A stretch of 64,000 bases of DNA from Prescottella equi (GCF_002094305.1 NZ_LWTX01000001.1:930001-994000), one strand, 5' to 3'; shown: positions 44,589-57,000, numbered from the stretch's first letter. Notes: a model not told the origin generated them from the sequence alone. Numbers and translations are program-made.

Positions 44589-46520
44589 ATGGCCGAAGTC
44601 GAGCGGCACAGGTACGACGTGGTGGTGATCGGCGCCGGTGGTGCCGGGCTGCGTGCCGTCATCGAGGCCCGGGAGCGGGGGCTGTCGGTCGCGGTCGTGT
44701 GCAAGTCGCTGTTCGGCAAGGCCCACACCGTGATGGCCGAGGGGGGCTGCGCGGCCGCGATGGGCAACGCCAACTCGAAGGACAGCTGGCAGGTCCATTT
44801 CGGTGACACGATGCGCGGTGGCAAGTTTCTCAACAACTGGCGCATGGCCGAACTGCACGCGCGCGAAGCGCCCGAGCGGGTGTGGGAGCTCGAGACGTAC
44901 GGGGCGTTGTTCGACCGCACCGAGGACGGCCGCATCAGCCAGCGCAACTTCGGCGGCCACACCTACCCGCGGCTCGCCCACGTCGGCGACCGCACCGGCC
45001 TCGAGTTGATCCGCACGATGCAACAGAAGATCGTCGCCCTCCAGCAGGAGGACTTCGCGGCCACCGGGGACTACGAGGCCCGGGTCAAGGTGTTCGCCGA
45101 GTGCACCGTCACCGAACTGCTCAAGGAGGGCGACCGGATCGCCGGTGCCTTCGGGTACTGGCGCGAGTCCGGCCGGTTCGTGCTGTTCGAGGCGCCGGCG
45201 GTGGTGATGGCGACGGGTGGCATCGGCAAGTCGTTCAAGGTCACCTCGAACTCGTGGGAGTACACCGGCGACGGGCACGCGCTGGCGCTCCGCGCCGGCG
45301 CGAACCTGATCAACATGGAGTTCGTGCAGTTCCATCCGACCGGGATGGTGTGGCCGCCGAGCGTCAAGGGCATCCTCGTCACCGAGGGCGTCCGCGGCGA
45401 CGGCGGTGTGCTCAAGAACTCCGACGGCGAGCGCTTCATGTTCTCGTACATTCCGGCGGTGTTCAAAGGCCAGTACGCGGAGACGGCGGAAGAGGCCGAC
45501 AAGTGGTACGACGACCCCGACAACAACCGTCGGACCCCGGACCTGTTGCCGCGTGACGAGGTGGCGCGCGCCATCAACTCCGAGGTCAAGGCCGGTCGCT
45601 CCACACCCCACGGCGGCGTCTATCTCGACATCGCGTCGCGCATGCCCGCCGAGGAGATCGTGCGGCGGCTGCCGTCGATGCACCACCAGTTCAAGGAACT
45701 CGCCGACGTCGACATCACCAAGGAACAGATGGAGGTCGGCCCCACCTGCCACTACGTGATGGGGGGCATCGAGGTCGATCCCGACACCGGATCCTCCACG
45801 GTGGCAGGGCTGTTCGCGGCAGGTGAGTGCTCGGGCGGGATGCACGGGTCGAACCGGCTCGGTGGCAACTCGCTGTCCGATCTGCTGGTGTTCGGGCGCC
45901 GGGCCGGACTCGGCGCGGCCGACTACGTCCAGTCCTTGGAGGCGCGCCCGACGGTGGCGGAGGCCGACGTCGCGACGGCTGCACGGGCTGCACTGCTGCC
46001 GTTCGATCCGCCGGTGCCGGGGGCGGGGGAGAACCCCTACACGCTGCACACGCAACTGCAGCAGACGATGAACGACCTCGTCGGCATCATTCGCACCGAG
46101 GCGGAGATCGAACGGGCCATCGCCACTCTCGCCGACGTCAAGTCCCGCCTGCCTGGGGTGACGGTCGAGGGGCATCGACAGTTCAACCCCGGATGGCATC
46201 TCGCACTGGATCTGCGGAACATGATTCTCGTCAGCGAGTGCGTGGCACGCGCGGCGCTGATGCGGACCGAGAGCCGCGGCGGGCACACCCGCGACGACTT
46301 CCCGTCGATGGATCCGCAGTGGCGGTCGACGCTGCTGGTGTGCAGCACGGTCGCCGACGACCGGGCCGCGGAGGACGGCACGTCCGTTCCCGACGTGATC
46401 GTCACCCGCGAACAGCAGCTGCCGATGCGCCCGGACCTGCTGGCGCTGTTCGACATCGACGAGCTCGGCAAGTACTACACCGACGCCGAACTCGACGCTC
46501 ATCCTGGGAGGGCGACCTGA
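44589..46520 (+). CDS. sdhA: Succinate dehydrogenase flavoprotein subunit (SDH1 type)
   Basis: A 643-residue FAD subunit oxidising succinate to fumarate. It has the Rossmann motif VVIGAGGAGLRA (about 10-21). His46 in KAHTVMAEGG is the likely covalent FAD ligand. Active-site parts are GHALALRAGANLINMEFVQFHPTG, VTEGVRGDGG and the C-terminal HGSNRLGGNSLSDLLVFGRRAG. GGGGGAG is 5 nt before ATG 44589, better than GTG 44583. The gene reads into sdhB with a 1-nt gap. Confidence 0.95.
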   Translation: MAEVERHRYDVVVIGAGGAGLRAVIEARERGLSVAVVCKSLFGKAHTVMAEGGCAAAMGNANSKDSWQVHFGDTMRGGKFLNNWRMAELHAREAPERVWELETYGALFDRTEDGRISQRNFGGHTYPRLAHVGDRTGLELIRTMQQKIVALQQEDFAATGDYEARVKVFAECTVTELLKEGDRIAGAFGYWRESGRFVLFEAPAVVMATGGIGKSFKVTSNSWEYTGDGHALALRAGANLINMEFVQFHPTGMVWPPSVKGILVTEGVRGDGGVLKNSDGERFMFSYIPAVFKGQYAETAEEADKWYDDPDNNRRTPDLLPRDEVARAINSEVKAGRSTPHGGVYLDIASRMPAEEIVRRLPSMHHQFKELADVDITKEQMEVGPTCHYVMGGIEVDPDTGSSTVAGLFAAGECSGGMHGSNRLGGNSLSDLLVFGRRAGLGAADYVQSLEARPTVAEADVATAARAALLPFDPPVPGAGENPYTLHTQLQQTMNDLVGIIRTEAEIERAIATLADVKSRLPGVTVEGHRQFNPGWHLALDLRNMILVSECVARAALMRTESRGGHTRDDFPSMDPQWRSTLLVCSTVADDRAAEDGTSVPDVIVTREQQLPMRPDLLALFDIDELGKYYTDAELDAHPGRAT

Positions 46521-46521
46521 C

Positions 46522-47277
46522 ATGGGATACGACGCGAAGTTCCGGATCTGGCGTGGGGACGCGTCGGGCGGCGGCCTGCAGGACTATGCGGTGGAGGTCA
46601 ACGAGGGCGAGGTGGTGCTCGACATCATCCACCGGATCCAGGCGACGCAGGCCGCGGACCTGGCGGTGCGGTGGAACTGCAAGGCGGGCAAGTGCGGATC
46701 GTGTTCCGCGGAGATCAACGGCCGGCCCCGGTTGATGTGCATGACGCGGATGTCGACGTTCGCCGAGGACGAGGTCGTCACGGTGACGCCGATGCGGACG
46801 TTCCCTGTCATTCGCGACCTCGTGACCGACGTTTCGTTCAACTACACCAAGGCGCGGGAGATCCCGTCGTTCACCCCGCCGCCCGGATTGGCGCCGGGGG
46901 AGTACCGGATGAAGCAGGTCGACGTGCAGCGCTCGCAGGAGTTCCGTAAGTGCATCGAGTGCTTCCTCTGCCAGAACACGTGTCACGTGGTGCGGGACCA
47001 CGACGAGAACAAGGAGGCCTTCGCGGGACCGCGTTACCTCATGCGGGTCGCCGAGCTGGAGATGCATCCGCTCGACGTCGCGGACCGGAGAGACGCCGCG
47101 CAGGACGACTTCGGCCTCGGTCTGTGCAACATCACGAAGTGCTGCACCGACGTCTGTCCGGAAGACATCCACATCACCGACAACGCTCTGATTCCGATGA
47201 AGGAGCGGGTCGCGGACCGGCGCTACGACCCGGTCGTCTGGTTGGGCAACAAGCTCTTCCGTCGAGATCGACACTGA
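46522..47277 (+). CDS. sdhB: Succinate dehydrogenase iron-sulfur subunit (SDH1 type)
   Basis: A 251-residue electron-transfer subunit. The [2Fe-2S] cluster is bound by Cys53, Cys58, Cys61 and Cys73 (WNCKAGKCGSC...LMC). The ferredoxin-like part has Cys144, Cys147, Cys150 and Cys154 (CIECFLCQNTC) and Cys202, Cys207/208 and Cys212 (CNITKCCTDVCPEDI) for the [4Fe-4S] and [3Fe-4S] clusters. GGGAGG overlaps the end of sdhA. It is the last gene of the SDH1 operon. Confidence 0.95.
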   Translation: MGYDAKFRIWRGDASGGGLQDYAVEVNEGEVVLDIIHRIQATQAADLAVRWNCKAGKCGSCSAEINGRPRLMCMTRMSTFAEDEVVTVTPMRTFPVIRDLVTDVSFNYTKAREIPSFTPPPGLAPGEYRMKQVDVQRSQEFRKCIECFLCQNTCHVVRDHDENKEAFAGPRYLMRVAELEMHPLDVADRRDAAQDDFGLGLCNITKCCTDVCPEDIHITDNALIPMKERVADRRYDPVVWLGNKLFRRDRH

Positions 47278-47355
47278 TTGCCGGTTCGGGATCGGTGCAC
47301 TTGCGCGCCAGTCGCTTTCGGCGTGATCGCCCGGACTGCACGGGTTCACGCAAGA

Positions 47356-47382
47356 TTGGCACTCACGGCTGAAGAGTGCTAA
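47356..47382 (+). promoter_or_regulatory. CIRCE-like element (HrcA operator)
   Basis: TTGGCACTC-N9-GAGTGCTAA, one base from the CIRCE consensus TTAGCACTC-N9-GAGTGCTAA. It lies about 142 bp upstream of a small membrane-protein gene; no groES/groEL follows. Confidence 0.75.
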
Positions 47383-47524
47383 TTTCGTGTCACGGTCGAT
47401 CGGTCGCCGGTCGGGCAGCGGCCGCCGAGGGAAACGCTCGCCCGGTTCGAACCGAAAGACCCATCGGAGGGTGCGCCCACCGATGCCACGCGTCAACCAG
47501 TAGTTCGTTCGAGAAAGCACCGTG

Positions 47525-47845
47525 ATGTCCGTCGTCGCCGATCGTCCCGTTCCGGATCCAGACCCCACCACCGACAGTTCCCGGCCTCTCGCAGCCGTCA
47601 CGGACTGGCTGCGCCGGTCCGGCAGCGACACCTCGATCGCGCTCGGCGCGCTGTCCGTCATCACTTTCTGGACGTTCGGTCTCGGCATCGTGCTCGGGCT
47701 CGGTGCCATCGCGGCGGGCGTCGTCGCGTCGCGTTCGGAGGAGAGTGAACCCAAGTCGCTCGAGGCCCTCTTCGGCATTCTCAGCGGCGCCCTCGGCGTC
47801 GTCGCCGGACTGATATTCGTACTCGTCGCCGCACCTCAGTGGTGA
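47525..47845 (+). CDS. Small membrane protein downstream of a CIRCE-like element, DUF4190-like
   Basis: A 106-residue protein. A Pro/Asp-rich N-terminal 35 residues lead to two helices (about 38-62 and 78-103) with GALSVITFWTFGLGIVLGLGAIAAGVVASR between, the layout of DUF4190 proteins. GAGAAAG 7 nt upstream selects ATG 47525 over GTG 47522. The leader has the heat-shock type CIRCE element, so HrcA control is likely. Function is unknown; a stress-related envelope role is possible. Confidence 0.65.
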   Translation: MSVVADRPVPDPDPTTDSSRPLAAVTDWLRRSGSDTSIALGALSVITFWTFGLGIVLGLGAIAAGVVASRSEESEPKSLEALFGILSGALGVVAGLIFVLVAAPQW

Positions 47846-47887
47846 TCTACACGAAATCGTCACTCGCTCGGCGGTGACCGTCCGTCG

Positions 47888-47893
47888 TATCGT
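47888..47893 (+). promoter_or_regulatory. Candidate -10 box for a leaderless start at 47901
   Basis: TATCGT fits TANNNT and ends 7 nt before ATG 47901. No convincing -35 is present. It may be the promoter of the NRPS transcript. Confidence 0.4.
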
Positions 47894-47900
47894 TGGGGCA

Positions 47901-47984
47901 ATGACGAACATCGACGCAATTCCTTCCGCGTCGAACGCCTCCGGCGCTCGCGCGACGAGGATCGACTCTCCCGGTCAGGACTGA
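47901..47984 (+). CDS. Possible 27-residue leader peptide before the NRPS gene
   Basis: A 27-codon frame (MTNIDAIPSASN...) beginning exactly where a leaderless transcript from the TATCGT box would start, and ending 53 nt before the NRPS start codon in a different frame. It could be a translated leader that controls the NRPS, or chance. No runs of a single amino-acid codon suggest classical attenuation. Confidence 0.35.
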   Translation: MTNIDAIPSASNASGARATRIDSPGQD

Positions 47985-48037
47985 GGCGACGGCGGGCGTC
48001 GGACCATCCAGTCCACGCAACGCCGCGTACCGAGCTG

Positions 48038-51000
48038 ATGGAACTGCCCTTCCGAGTCGCCGCAGCGCCCGGCACGACGGACGCCGACGGAGCCTTGCCG
48101 GAACCCGAGAGCGGTTGCGGTGGGTGCTCCGAGCCGATGCCGCTCTCGCCCGCGCAGACCGGACAGTGGCTGGCGCAGCAGCTCGATCCGGCCGTACCGA
48201 TGTCCGTGGCCCAGTACGTGGACATCGGCGAGGGGCCGGGCCGGCTCGACGTCGACCTTCTCTCGCGGGCCGGTTCTCGAGCGGCCCGCGAGTTCGGTTC
48301 GGGTCTGATTCGTCTGGTACTGATCGATTCTCGGCCGCACCAGATCCTGGATCCCCGGCTCGATACGGGCACCCGGATCATCGATCTGCGCGGCGAGCCG
48401 GATCCGGAGGCGGCGGCGCACACCTGGATGCGGACCGATGTGACGGCTCCTCTGGACCTGCTGCGTGACCGGCTCTCGGTATCGGTACTCCTCCGCATCG
48501 CCGACGATCGCTGGTTCTGGTACACCCGGGCCCATCACATCGCGCTCGACGGGGTGGGTGCGGCGACCATGCTCTACCGGGTCGCAGATCTGTACAACGC
48601 GGCCGTCGAGGGCCGGGAGCCGCCCTCCGCCCGGGCCGCCGATCTCGATGCCGTCAATGCCGCGGATACGGCGTACGTCGGTTCCGAGCGCTGGCGGACC
48701 GACCGCGACTACTGGGCGGAGCGGATGTCGGGGATGCCCGAAAGGTGCAGTCTCGCGGAGAGGTCCGCGCCGGCACGGGCACTCGGGCGTGATGTCGGTG
48801 GTGTCGTCGCGCCCGACACCGCAGCGGCTCTCCACGAGGCCCAGGACCGGTACGGCGTGAGCATCGCGGTTCTCGTCGCATCGGCGATCGCTGCGTACAC
48901 GGCGCGGCACACCGGCGCCGAGGACGTAGTGCTGAGTCTGCCGGTCTCCTCGCGCACGACGGCGGTACTGCGCCGCTCCGGCGGCACGCTTGCGAACGTC
49001 GTGCCGCTGCGGGTGTCCGTCGGCGTCGCTACGACGGTCGCGGAGCTGGTGACCGAGGTGGCCGCGGCCCTGTCCGGTGCGTTGCGTCATCAGCGGTACC
49101 GGCACGAGGACCTGCGCCGGGATCGCGGCGCGCACGGCGCCGGCCGCGGCTTCGCGGGACCGCTGCTGAACCTCATGCTGTTCCCGGAGGAACTGCGCCT
49201 CGGCGACACCCGCACCGCGCTCGACGTCCTCTCCTCCGGGCCGATCGAGGATCTGCTCGTCAACGTCTACCGCTATGGGCCTGCCGGGCCGATTCGCCTC
49301 GACTTCAAGGCCAATCCGGAACTCTACGACGACGCGACCCTCCGCACCCATCACGACCGGTTCGCCCGTCTGCTGCACGCCTTGCTGAACGCGCCCGCCG
49401 AGGCTCCCGTCGGCGAACTGCCGCTCGTGGACACCGCGGCGCTCGCGGCCCGGCTGGCGTCGTGGCAGAGGCCGGGGGCCGACGTCGAGGAGACCTTGCC
49501 CGCGCTGGTGGCGCGCCGAGCCGCGGAGTCCCCCGATCGGGTCGCAGTGGTCTGGCGGAGCCTTCGGCTCACATACGCGGAGTTGACCTCTCGCGCGAAC
49601 CGGCTCGCGCGCCGGCTGATCGCCCTGGGGGTGGGGCCGGAGGTTCCGGTGGGCGTCGTCCTGGACCGCTCCGACGATCTGATCGTCACACTGCTGGCCG
49701 TCGTCACCGCAGGCGGCAGCTACGTTCCCGTCGATGCCCGCACCCCGGCCTCGCGTCGTGACTACGTGCTGCGCGACGCCGCGGTGGGTTGCGTGGTGAC
49801 CACCGTCGACGTCGCCGCCGAGTCGACCGTCGTCGGCCCGGTGGTCCTGCTCGACGACGCCGCGACCACCGAGCGACTCGGCACACTTTCCGGGGCGCCG
49901 GTGGCCGACGCCGACCGGATACGACCCCTGCACCCGGCGCACCTCGCGTACGTGATCTACACGTCGGGCTCGACCGGGCGCCCCAAGGGCGTGCAGGTCG
50001 CCCACACCAGCGTGAGCACGCTCCTGGCGAACGCACGGAAGGCGCTGGACACCGCGGACGGCTCGGTGTGGGCGATGTTCCATGCCTTCTCGTTCGACTT
50101 CTCGGTGTGGGAGATATGGGGGCCGCTCGCCTCCGGGGGAACTCTCGTCGTGGTCGACCAGGACACCGCCCGATCTCCCGACACGTTCGTCGACCTGCTG
50201 CGGCGCGAGCACGTTAACGTACTGGGGCAGACTCCGGCCGCGTTCCTGCAGTTCGCGGAGGCCGAGAAGTCAGCGGCGCGGCCACCGGCCGATCTGCGCC
50301 GGGTCTGTGTCGGCGGCGACGACTACGACCAGCGCCGCATGCTGCCCTGGTTGCAGCGCCACGGCGACGACGCATCGGTACTCGTGAGCGTCTACGGGAT
50401 CACCGAAACCACCGTCTTCCTCACCGAAGTGGTCATGGACGCGGACGGCGCGCAGCAGCCGGGCAACCTGGTGGGACGCGGGCTGCCGGGGGTGCGGTTG
50501 CACCTGCTGGATCGCCGGCTGCGCCCGGTGCCGGTCGGTGTGGTCGGCGAGATCTACGCCGGCGGGAGCCAGGTGGCCCGCGGGTACGGCGGCCGGCCCG
50601 GACTGACCGCAGCACGGTTCGTCGCCGACCCCTTCTCCGCCGGCGACCGGCTCTACCGTTCGGGCGATCTCGCGCGGTGGGACGCCGACGGGCGGCTGGT
50701 CTTCCTCGGGCGCAGCGATTCCCAGGTGCAGGTGCGCGGGTTCCGGGTGGAGCCGGGGGAGATCGAGGCGACGCTTGCCGAATGCCCGGGGGTGGCCGAC
50801 GCCGTGGTGGTACCGCGCTGGTCGGACGCCGGCGCGGTGCGCCTGGCCGCGTACGTGGTGCCCGATGCGGGTGCGGTCCTCGATCCGCTCGCCGTGCGTG
50901 AGCGGATCGGTGCGATCCTGCCGCCGTACATGGTTCCCGCCGTCGTCACCGTCGTCGAGCGGCTACCGCTCACGATCAACGGGAAGGTCGATCGGAAGTC

Positions 51001-54000
51001 GTTGCCGGAACCGGATTTCGGAACTGCGGCCGGGGCGGGTCGGGCGCCCGCCGGTCCGGTCGAGGAGGCGCTGGCGCGTCTGTTCACGGAGGTCCTCGGG
51101 GTCGAGACGGTACGAGCCGACGACTCGTTCTTCGCGTTGGGCGGCGACTCGATCATGGCGATCCAGCTGGTGTCGAGGGCCCGCGAGGTCGGTCTGTCCC
51201 TGACGCCCCGCGACGTGTTCGACCGACTCTCGGTGTCCGGCCTCGCCGCGGTCGCCACATCCGTCGAGCACCCGGTGGAGGTGCTCGACGAGCTGCCGGG
51301 CGGCGGGGTGGGCGACGTGCCGCCGACGCCCATCGTGCGCTGGCTGGTCGAACGCGGCGGACCGTGGTCGCGCCTGGCGCAGTCCGTGTGTGTGGCGTTG
51401 CCGGTGGGGATCTCGGCAGCCGATCTGCGCGGTGCGCTGCAGGCCGTGATCGACCACCACGACATGCTCCGGGCACGGTTCCGGACCGAAACCGCGGGGT
51501 TCGAGGTGCCGCCGCCGGGCAACGTCGCGGCACCGGATGTGCTGCGCCGGATCGCGGTCGACCCGGAGGAGAATCTCACCGGTGTTCTCGCCGCTGCCCG
51601 CGAGGACGCCACCGGACGGCTCGCCCCGACGTCGGGCCGGATGATGCAGGCCGTGTGGTGTGATGTCGGGCCGGATCGGCCCGGGCGGCTCCTGCTCGTG
51701 ATCCACCACCTCGTCGTGGACGGGGTGTCGTGGCGAATCCTGTTGCCGGACCTCGCATCCGCGTGGGAGCAGGTGCGGGACGGCCGGCCGCCGACTCTGC
51801 CGGACGTCGGCACCTCGATGCGGACGTGGGCGCACGCGTTGACCGAGTGGGCCACGGCGCCGGAACGAGCGGCCGAAACCGGGTACTGGCGTGGAGTGCT
51901 CGGCGAATCCGATCCGCCGCCCGGCCGTCGCGACCTCGACCCGAACCGGGACGTCGTCGCCGCCGTCGCGACCCGACTCGTCGAGCTGCCGCAGAGCGTC
52001 TCGGCCGCGCTGTCGACCACGGTCCCGGAAACCGTGCACGGCGGCGTCGACGACGCCGTCGTGACAGCGCTGGCGATCGCGCTGGCGCGATGGCGGCATC
52101 GCCGCGGTGTCGCGACCGCGTCGTGCCTCGTCCTGCTCGAGGGGCACGGCCGCGAGGAACACGTGATTCCCGGCGCCGACCTCTCCCGGACCGTGGGCTG
52201 GTTCACCACCATCCATCCGGTGCGGCTGGACCTCACCGGGATCGACCTCGAGGCCGTGACGTCCGGCGCCGCCGCCACCGGGGCCACGGGCGGCGGCGTC
52301 TTGGAGGCACTGAAAGTCGTCAAGGAACAGTTGCGGGCGGCCCCCGACCACGGCATCGGCTACGGTGCGCTCCGCTACCTCCGGGACGGCGCAGACCTCG
52401 CGGATGCTCCCGTACCGCAGATCAGCATCAACTATCTGGGGCGTACGACGTTGACCGACGGCGACGACGGAGCCTGGCTGCCGGTCGACGAACTGGGCGA
52501 CCTGGGGGCGTCCGCGGATCCCGAGATGCCCGTCGCGGCGGCCCTCGACATCAACCTCCTCACCGTCGACACGGCGACCGGCCCGACGCTGCGCGCCTCG
52601 ATCGCGTACCCGCAGAGCCTGTTCGACGCCGCGGAGGTTCAGGATCTCGGCGACCTGTGGCGTTCGGCGTGCGGGGAGCTCGCGAGCGCGTCCCGCACCC
52701 CGGACGCCGGCGGTCTGACCCCGTCGGACGTGCCGCTGGTGGACCTCGACCAGGAGACGATCGAGCAGCTCGAGGACACGTACCCGGATCTCGCTGCGGT
52801 GTGGCCCCTGTCGCCGTTGCAGGCCGGGCTGCTCTTCCAGACCGAACTCGCCGGCACGGATACCGATCCCTACCTCGTCCAGTTGACGCTCGAGCTGCGC
52901 GGGCGGGTGGACGGCGACCGGATGCACCGCGCGGTCCAGATGCTGCTCGACCGGCACGAGATCCTGCGGGTCGCGTTCACCACGGGGCCGGACGGCGATC
53001 CGCTGCAACCGGTTCCGCGTCGAGTCGAGTTGCCGTGGTCGGTGGCCGACCTGCCGGATCCCGCCTCCGTCGACCGGGTGCTCGCCGAGGACCGGCGCCG
53101 GCGCTTCGACATGGCGATCCCACCGCTCCTGCGGGCGTTGCTGATTCGCGGCGCCGACGACCGGTACGTACTCGCGCTCACCTACCATCACATCCTGCTC
53201 GACGGCTGGTCCGTACCGTTGTTGATCCGCGAACTCCTCGCGCTGTACGCGACACCGGACCCCCGCGACGTCCCGGTGTCCGCATCGTTCGCGGACTACC
53301 TCGCATGGTTGGCCACGGTCGACCGAGCGGCGTCGATCGAGCGATGGGTGGAGGAGCTCGCCGGGGTCGACGAACCCACGCTCGTCGGCGCGTTCGAGCG
53401 AGGCCGGCAGCTGCCGACGGTGCCGCGCGCCGATCGGCTGCTGCTCACCGAAGGCGAGACCGCGCGACTCGAGGAGCTCGCCCGGGCGCGCGGGGTCACG
53501 CTCAGCACGATCGTGCGGGTGGCGTGGGCGATCGTGCTGGGCGCGTGGACCCGACGCGACGACGTGGTGTTCGGGGCGATCGTCTCCGGCCGGCCCCCGG
53601 AGGTGGACGGTATCGAGGACATGGTCGGTCTGTTCATCAACACGATCCCGGTCCGGGTGACCCTGCACCCGGCGGAGACGCTCGGCGAACTGCTCGTTCG
53701 CTGCCACGCCGACCAGGCTGCCCTGCTCGACCACGAGCACGTCGGTCTCGCCGACATCGAGCGCGCGACCGGGGCGGCGGCGCTGTTCGACACGATCACC
53801 GTCTTCGAGTCCTACCCGATCGATCGGGGCGGGCTCACCGCCGACACCGACATCGCCGGGATGCGGGTCGCGGACGTCGCGGTCCACGACGCCACGCACT
53901 ACCCGTTCGCGTTGGCCGCATCCGTAGACGGTGGGCTGGAGATCCGTATCGACTACGCACCTGCGCTGTTCGACGAGCACGAGATCGACACCGTCGCCGA

Positions 54001-57000
54001 CCGTCTCGAGCGGGTGCTCCACGCGATCGCGTCCGAGCCCGACCGGACACTGGCGCGCCTGCGGCTGATCTCCGACACCGACTACGCCCGGCTCGCCCCT
54101 GTCCACGGCCGCGCCGGACGCCGGCCCCGCACACTGCCCGACATCCTCGGCGACGCCGCCCGGATCGACCCGGACGCGGCGGCCTTGTCGTGCGCCGACC
54201 GCATCCTCACCTACCGGGAACTCGACGAGCGGTCCTCGCGGATGGCCAGGCACCTCGTCGCGGCCGGTGTCGGGCCGGAAGACGTCGTGGCGCTCGGGGT
54301 GACGCGGTCGATCGAGTTCGTGCTGGGCGTGTGGTCGGTCGCGAAGACCGGCGCGGCGTTCGTCCCCGTCGACCCGACGTATCCGCGGGAGCGTATCGAC
54401 CACATGCTCGGCGACTCCGGGGCGCGCGTGGGGCTCACGGTCGACCGCTGGCGCGACACGTTGCCCGGCGCGGTGTCGTGGCACACGATCGACTCCGCCG
54501 GCTACCGGCACGAGGTCGCCGAGCTCTCCTGCGAACCGCTCTCCGATGCCGACCGGCGTGCGCCGGTGCGCGTCGACAACCCCGCGTACCTGATCTACAC
54601 GTCGGGCTCGACAGGAATCCCGAAGGGTGTCGCACTGACGCACCGAGGTCTGGCGAATCTCGTTGCCGCCGAGCGGGAGAGTCTTGCCGTCACCGAGGAC
54701 GCCCGCGTGTCCCAGTTCACGTCGCCGAGCTTCGACGCGTCGGTGTTCGAGCTGCTCATGGCGTTCGGTTCCGGTGCTCACCTGATGATCGCGCCGCCCG
54801 AGGTGTACGGCGGGGAGGAGCTGGCGCGCGGCCTGGCGACCGGCGGCGCGACGCACGCGTTCTTCACTCCGAGCGTCCTGGGTTCGCTGCCACCGGACGA
54901 CCTCGACGCGCTGTCCTCGCTGGCCGTCGCGGGGGAGGCGTGCCCGCCGGAACTGGTGGGGCGCTGGGCGCCGGGGCGGCTCATGTTCAACGCGTACGGG
55001 CCCACCGAGACCACGATCATGTCCAACATCGCCGGACCTCTGGCGCCCGACGAGCCCGTCACGATCGGCGGTCCGACGCTGGGGTTCGTCGAGTTGGTGC
55101 TCGACGCACACCTGCAGCCGGTGCCGATCGGCATGCCCGGCGAGCTGTATCTGGGCGGCCCCGCGATCGCGCGCGGCTATCACCACCGGCCGGGGCTGAC
55201 CGCGCAACGTTTCGTCGCGAGTCCCTTTGTCGCCCCCACCGATCGGCCTACCGCGGAGGACGAGGGCACCCTGCCGGGCGACCGCCTCTACCGGACCGGC
55301 GACATCGTGCGCTGGCGGGAGGATCTCACCCTCGAGTATCTGGGCCGCAGCGACTTCCAGGTCAAGGTGCGTGGATTCCGGATCGAACTGGGCGAGATCG
55401 ACGCGGCGCTCACCGATCACCCGGCGGTGGACTTCGCGGCCACGCTCGGGCGGACCGCGCCGTCGGGCGAGACCGTCCTCGTCGCGTACGTGCGGTCCGG
55501 GGACGATCCGGCAGTCGAGCCGGACGAACTGCTGGCGCACGTGGCGCGACGGTTGCCGTCTCACATGGTCCCGGCACTGATCGTCCCGATACCCGAGGTG
55601 CCGCTGACGCCGTCCGGGAAGCTCGACCAGAAGGCGCTGCCGGAACCGGACTTCCCGGCCGCTGTCGACGCCACGGGCGCCGCGCCCTTCACCCCGATCG
55701 AGGAGATCGTCGCCGGGCACCTGCGTGCGGTGCTCGGTATCGACCGGATCGGACCGGACGACAGCTTCTTCGACCTCGGCGGCAACTCGCTGATGGCGAC
55801 CCGCGTCACGCGCCGGCTCGGCGCGGCCCTCGACGCCGACCTGGACGTGCGTGCGCTGTTCGAGTCGCCCACCGTCCGCGGCCTGGCCGCGCGGATCCGC
55901 CACGGCGGACGGTCCGAGAGCCGTCCGCCGCTGCGTCCGTACCCCCGGCCGGAGGTCGTGCCGCTGTCGTCGGCGCAGTCGCGCATGTGGTCGATCAACC
56001 AACTCGACACCGCGTCGCACGCCTACAACATCGTGATGGCCGTCCGCCTGCACGGTGACCTCGACGAACGCGCGCTCGTCGCCGCGGTGGGCGACGTCGT
56101 GGTCCGGCACCCGACCCTGCGGACGATGTACCCGCTCGTGGACGGCGGCCCGGTGCAGCGGATCGTCGAACCCGACGCCGCGCCGGGTCCCGAGCTGGTG
56201 TCGGTGCTCGGCGCCGACCTGCCCGCGCACCTGCTGCGACTGATCGGTAGGGGTTTCGACGTGAGCCGCGAGGTGCCGCTGCGGGCGCAGCTGCTCCGGA
56301 TGTCGCGCACCGAACACGTGCTGGCGGTCGTGGCCCACCACATCGCGGCGGACGGGTTCTCGATGACGACCCTGGCACGGGATGTGATGCGCGCGTACGA
56401 ATCCCGCCGTCGCGGCAGCCCACCGGACTGGGCGCCACCGGCACTCGACTACGTCGACTTCGCGTTGTGGCAGCGCGACCTGCTCGGCGACCCCGACGAC
56501 CCGGAGTCGCTGTACCGGCGCCAGCTCGCGCAGTGGCGCTCCACACTCGACGGCATTCCCGAGCTGATCCCGCTGCCGACCGACCGTCCTCGGCCGTCGC
56601 GCCAGTCGTTCCGGGGCGCCGTCGTCGGCTTCGACATCGACGCGGCCGACCACGCCCGGCTCGCGGAGGTCGCCCGCCACGGCAACGCCACGATGTTCAT
56701 GGTCGCGCACACCGCGCTCGCGGTGCTGGCCGCGCGGCTGTCGGGCACCCGCGACATCGTGATCGGCACCCCGGTGTCCGGACGCGGTGAGGCGGGACTC
56801 GACGACATCGTCGGCATGTTCGTCGGCATGCTGCCGCTGCGCACCCCGATCGACACCGGCGCCGGATTCGGCGACCTCCTCGCCGTGGTCCGCGACGTCG
56901 ATCTCACCGCGTTCTCCCGTACCGACCTGCCGTTCGAGCGCCTGGTCGACGAACTGGCACCGGAGCGGTCGACGTCGTACGCGCCGCTGTTCCAGGTGCT

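Noticed and set aside
47483-47503. Six-codon frame (MPRVNQ) after GGAGGG in the leader of the CIRCE-linked gene
   Set aside because: Too short and spacing too long (11 nt) to support translation.
51730-56058. Long plus-strand open frame (1442 codons) within the NRPS region
   Set aside because: Arg/Pro/Gly/Ala-rich shadow with no motif; the frame of 48038 carries all NRPS domains without a stop through this region.
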